Assembly: GCA_017424205.1 (NCBI GenBank)
Contig: JAFPAS010000306.1
Coordinates: 1-15,217, forward strand
From: Prevotella sp.
Lineage (GTDB): Bacteria; Bacteroidota; Bacteroidia; Bacteroidales; Bacteroidaceae
Direction: 5' to 3'
DNA length: 15,217 bases
Part shown: positions 13,760 through 15,217 of the stretch, piece after piece
Layout: the number at the start of each line of letters is the position of its first letter
Position numbering within the stretch: the first letter of the stretch is position 1
Notes under the pieces: model-generated
Told to the model about the DNA's origin: nothing
What the model saw: the letters and a program-made list of their open reading frames with translations, nothing else
Databases searched by the model: none
Program-made: the position numbers and the translations under genes

Positions 13760-14890
13760 TTATATAGTAATCTCGCCAGAGCCATAGCATCGATGATGTT
13801 CTGTGTCGTATATGACGCAGAACTGCCCAGGGGCGACACCATGTATAGGTTTATCTGACTTTATGAGATATGTGCCGTCGCCTTTCGGCTCGATGGTGGC
13901 ATGGTTATAGTCGGCAGTATGTCTTATCTTGAATGTGATATTGCGTGGACTTCTATCCTTGTCATCAGCGTACATGCTGCATGTCAGCCAGTTGACGTCA
14001 TGTATAAGAAACTCGCTGCAGTAGGCATCTTCTGGGTCGTAGCCGTGTGAGAGATAGATGATATTCTTGCGCACATCCTTCTTTACGACAAACCAGGGGC
14101 CACCGCCAAAACCTAAACCCTTGCGCTGGCCAATGGTGCAGAACCAATGGCCTTTGTGCTTTCCTATCAGTTTGCCGGTTTCCAGTTCTATAGCTTTGCC
14201 TTCACGTTCGCCGAGATAACGGCGCAGATAGTCGTTGTAATTGATTTTGCCTAAGAAGCATATGCCTTGCGAATCCTTACGTTTAGCATTTATGAGACGG
14301 TTTTCTTCTGCTATGCGGCGTACTTCCTCTTTCTTCAAAGAACCGATAGGGAAAATAGCTTTCTGCAGCTGCCAGCCATATATCTGTGCAAGAAAGTCTG
14401 TCTGGTCTTTCACGGGGTCGGGACTTGTGCACAGCCATTTCTTGCCTTCGGCATCGATTTCGGTTGTGGCATAGTGTCCGGTTGCGATTATATCGTATTC
14501 GTGTCCGCGTTTCTCATGGAAAGCTCCAAATTTTATCAGACGGTTGCACATGACGTCAGGGTTCGGAGTGAAGCCAGCACGAACTTTCTGCATGGTGTAT
14601 GTTGTAACTTGATTCCAGTATTCTCTGTGACAGTCTACAACCTCCAGACGGCATCCATAACGATGGCAGAGAGCAGTGGCCATTTCAAGATCTTCTTCAG
14701 AAGTGCAATCCCAATTCTCCTCGGGTGTGTCTTCCGGACCTATTTTTATATAGAAGCAGTCTGGTTTTATTCCTTGTTCGCACAAGAGATGTAGCACCAC
14801 AGCCGAATCTACTCCGCCTGAAAGAAGCAGTGCGATGCGTCTGCTGGGTGTTGCCGCAGTGTTTCCTGTTTTGTTGATAGCACTTTCCAT
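13760..14890 (-). CDS. mnmA: tRNA-specific 2-thiouridylase
   Basis: This enzyme adenylates and thiolates uridine 34 of tRNA-Lys, -Glu and -Gln, giving the s2U needed for accurate decoding. The protein has 376 residues. The PP-loop ATP motif SGGVDS is at 24-29. TPNPDVMCNRLIKFGAF (108-124) carries the nucleophilic Cys115. ATGHY is at 136-140, KDQTDFLAQI at 161-170 where the usual form is KDQSYFL, and DSQGICFLG at 206-214 carries the second catalytic Cys211. The C-terminal domain has IGQRKGLG and ends GQFCVIYD...CYGSGEI. The first 17 residues ahead of the PP-loop strand are Thr/Asn-rich and may be slightly longer than usual. It lies 84 bases after rsgA on the same strand. Bacteroidetes often carry more than one mnmA paralogue, so this may not be the only copy. 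Confidence 0.94.
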   Translation of the reverse strand: MESAINKTGNTAATPSRRIALLLSGGVDSAVVLHLLCEQGIKPDCFYIKIGPEDTPEENWDCTSEEDLEMATALCHRYGCRLEVVDCHREYWNQVTTYTMQKVRAGFTPNPDVMCNRLIKFGAFHEKRGHEYDIIATGHYATTEIDAEGKKWLCTSPDPVKDQTDFLAQIYGWQLQKAIFPIGSLKKEEVRRIAEENRLINAKRKDSQGICFLGKINYNDYLRRYLGEREGKAIELETGKLIGKHKGHWFCTIGQRKGLGFGGGPWFVVKKDVRKNIIYLSHGYDPEDAYCSEFLIHDVNWLTCSMYADDKDRSPRNITFKIRHTADYNHATIEPKGDGTYLIKSDKPIHGVAPGQFCVIYDTEHHRCYGSGEITI

Positions 14891-14974
14891 ACTTGTTGTA
14901 TGCTGTGTGAGTTGTTTGTTTTTACTTATCTTTCAGTCAGAAAAAATATCGTTCTTGGCCCATTGCTGAGCGTA

Positions 14975-15217
14975 TTAGTATGGCGCCCTGTATTTTCCTT
15001 CCTCTTTGTCGTTGAGCATGGAGAGGTATGAATTATATCTTGACAGTGCGATATAATGGTCCTCAATAGCCTGAATAACCGCACAACCTGGCTCGTGTGT
15101 GTGAGTGCAGTTGTTGAAGCGGCAGTCTTTGGAGAATTTGAAGATTTCTTTGAAATACGAGCATATTTCTTCTGGCTCCATGTCAAATGTTCCAAATCCC
15201 TTTATTCCTGGAGTGTC
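14975..15217 (-). CDS. rsgA: Ribosome small-subunit-dependent GTPase A, C-terminal part (runs off right edge)
   Basis: Eighty C-terminal residues of a circularly permuted GTPase that acts in late 30S subunit maturation are present. The frame is open at the right edge and begins [11 protein letters not shown], where DTPG is the G3 motif of the GTPase domain. The C-terminal zinc-binding module follows: Cys32, Cys37, His39 and Cys45 of the fragment ([14 protein letters not shown]) show the C-x4-C-x-H-x5-C pattern of RsgA. The tail [22 protein letters not shown] is typical of Bacteroidetes RsgA as I remember it. The stop is TAA at 14977-14975. Met codons inside the fragment are not starts. The missing part is simply outside the window. 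Confidence 0.93.
   Translation of the reverse strand, partial: DTPGIKGFGTFDMEPEEICSYFKEIFKFSKDCRFNNCTHTHEPGCAVIQAIEDHYIALSRYNSYLSMLNDKEEGKYRAPY

Noticed and set aside
14926..15195. Minus-strand 89-residue frame near the right edge
   Set aside because: It is an out-of-frame shadow of rsgA; the alternative frame contains the DTPG and zinc-ligand motifs and is clearly the real one.

Overview
The window reads as a chromosomal segment of a Bacteroidales bacterium, most likely Prevotellaceae. This rests on protein styles (MenB, LysS and GpsA of the Bacteroidetes type, a Gly/Asp-linked nuclease with a type IX secretion tail), on promoters of the TTTG / TAnnTTTG type, and on moderate GC with AT-rich gaps. 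It is mostly core metabolism and housekeeping. No insertion sequence, CRISPR array, tRNA or rRNA is visible.

Left part (1-4979, minus strand): a menaquinone operon read right to left: hotdog thioesterase (menI-like), menF, menD, menB and the 5' part of menC, which runs off the left edge. A good promoter sits almost directly on the proposed thioesterase start. The first four genes are tightly packed (10-bp gap, 14-bp overlap, 18-bp gap). menB and menC are then separated by 370 bp filled by an unusual inverted array of a GGAGTTA heptamer spaced 13 or 20 bases apart.

Middle (about 4980-5799): a gene-free divergent gap of roughly 0.8 kb with a degenerate 21-base periodic block bracketed by two similar inverted repeats, then the lysS promoter. 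To its right, on the plus strand, are lysS, gpsA and a secreted endonuclease I-family nuclease that ends at a strong terminator.

Right part: a class I superoxide reductase (dfx) with its own promoter; a 0.6-kb gene-free gap with hairpins; a five-repeat DUF349 protein; then, convergent on the minus strand, mnmA and the C-terminal end of rsgA at the right edge. The gap between the convergent genes holds a long hairpin and a copy of a short dispersed repeat, whose other copy forms the 5' end of the menB reading frame.

No new biological system can be claimed from sequence alone. The best candidates for something undescribed are the heptamer inverted array inside the men operon, the dispersed repeat that supplies menB's start region, and the 21-base periodic block upstream of lysS.
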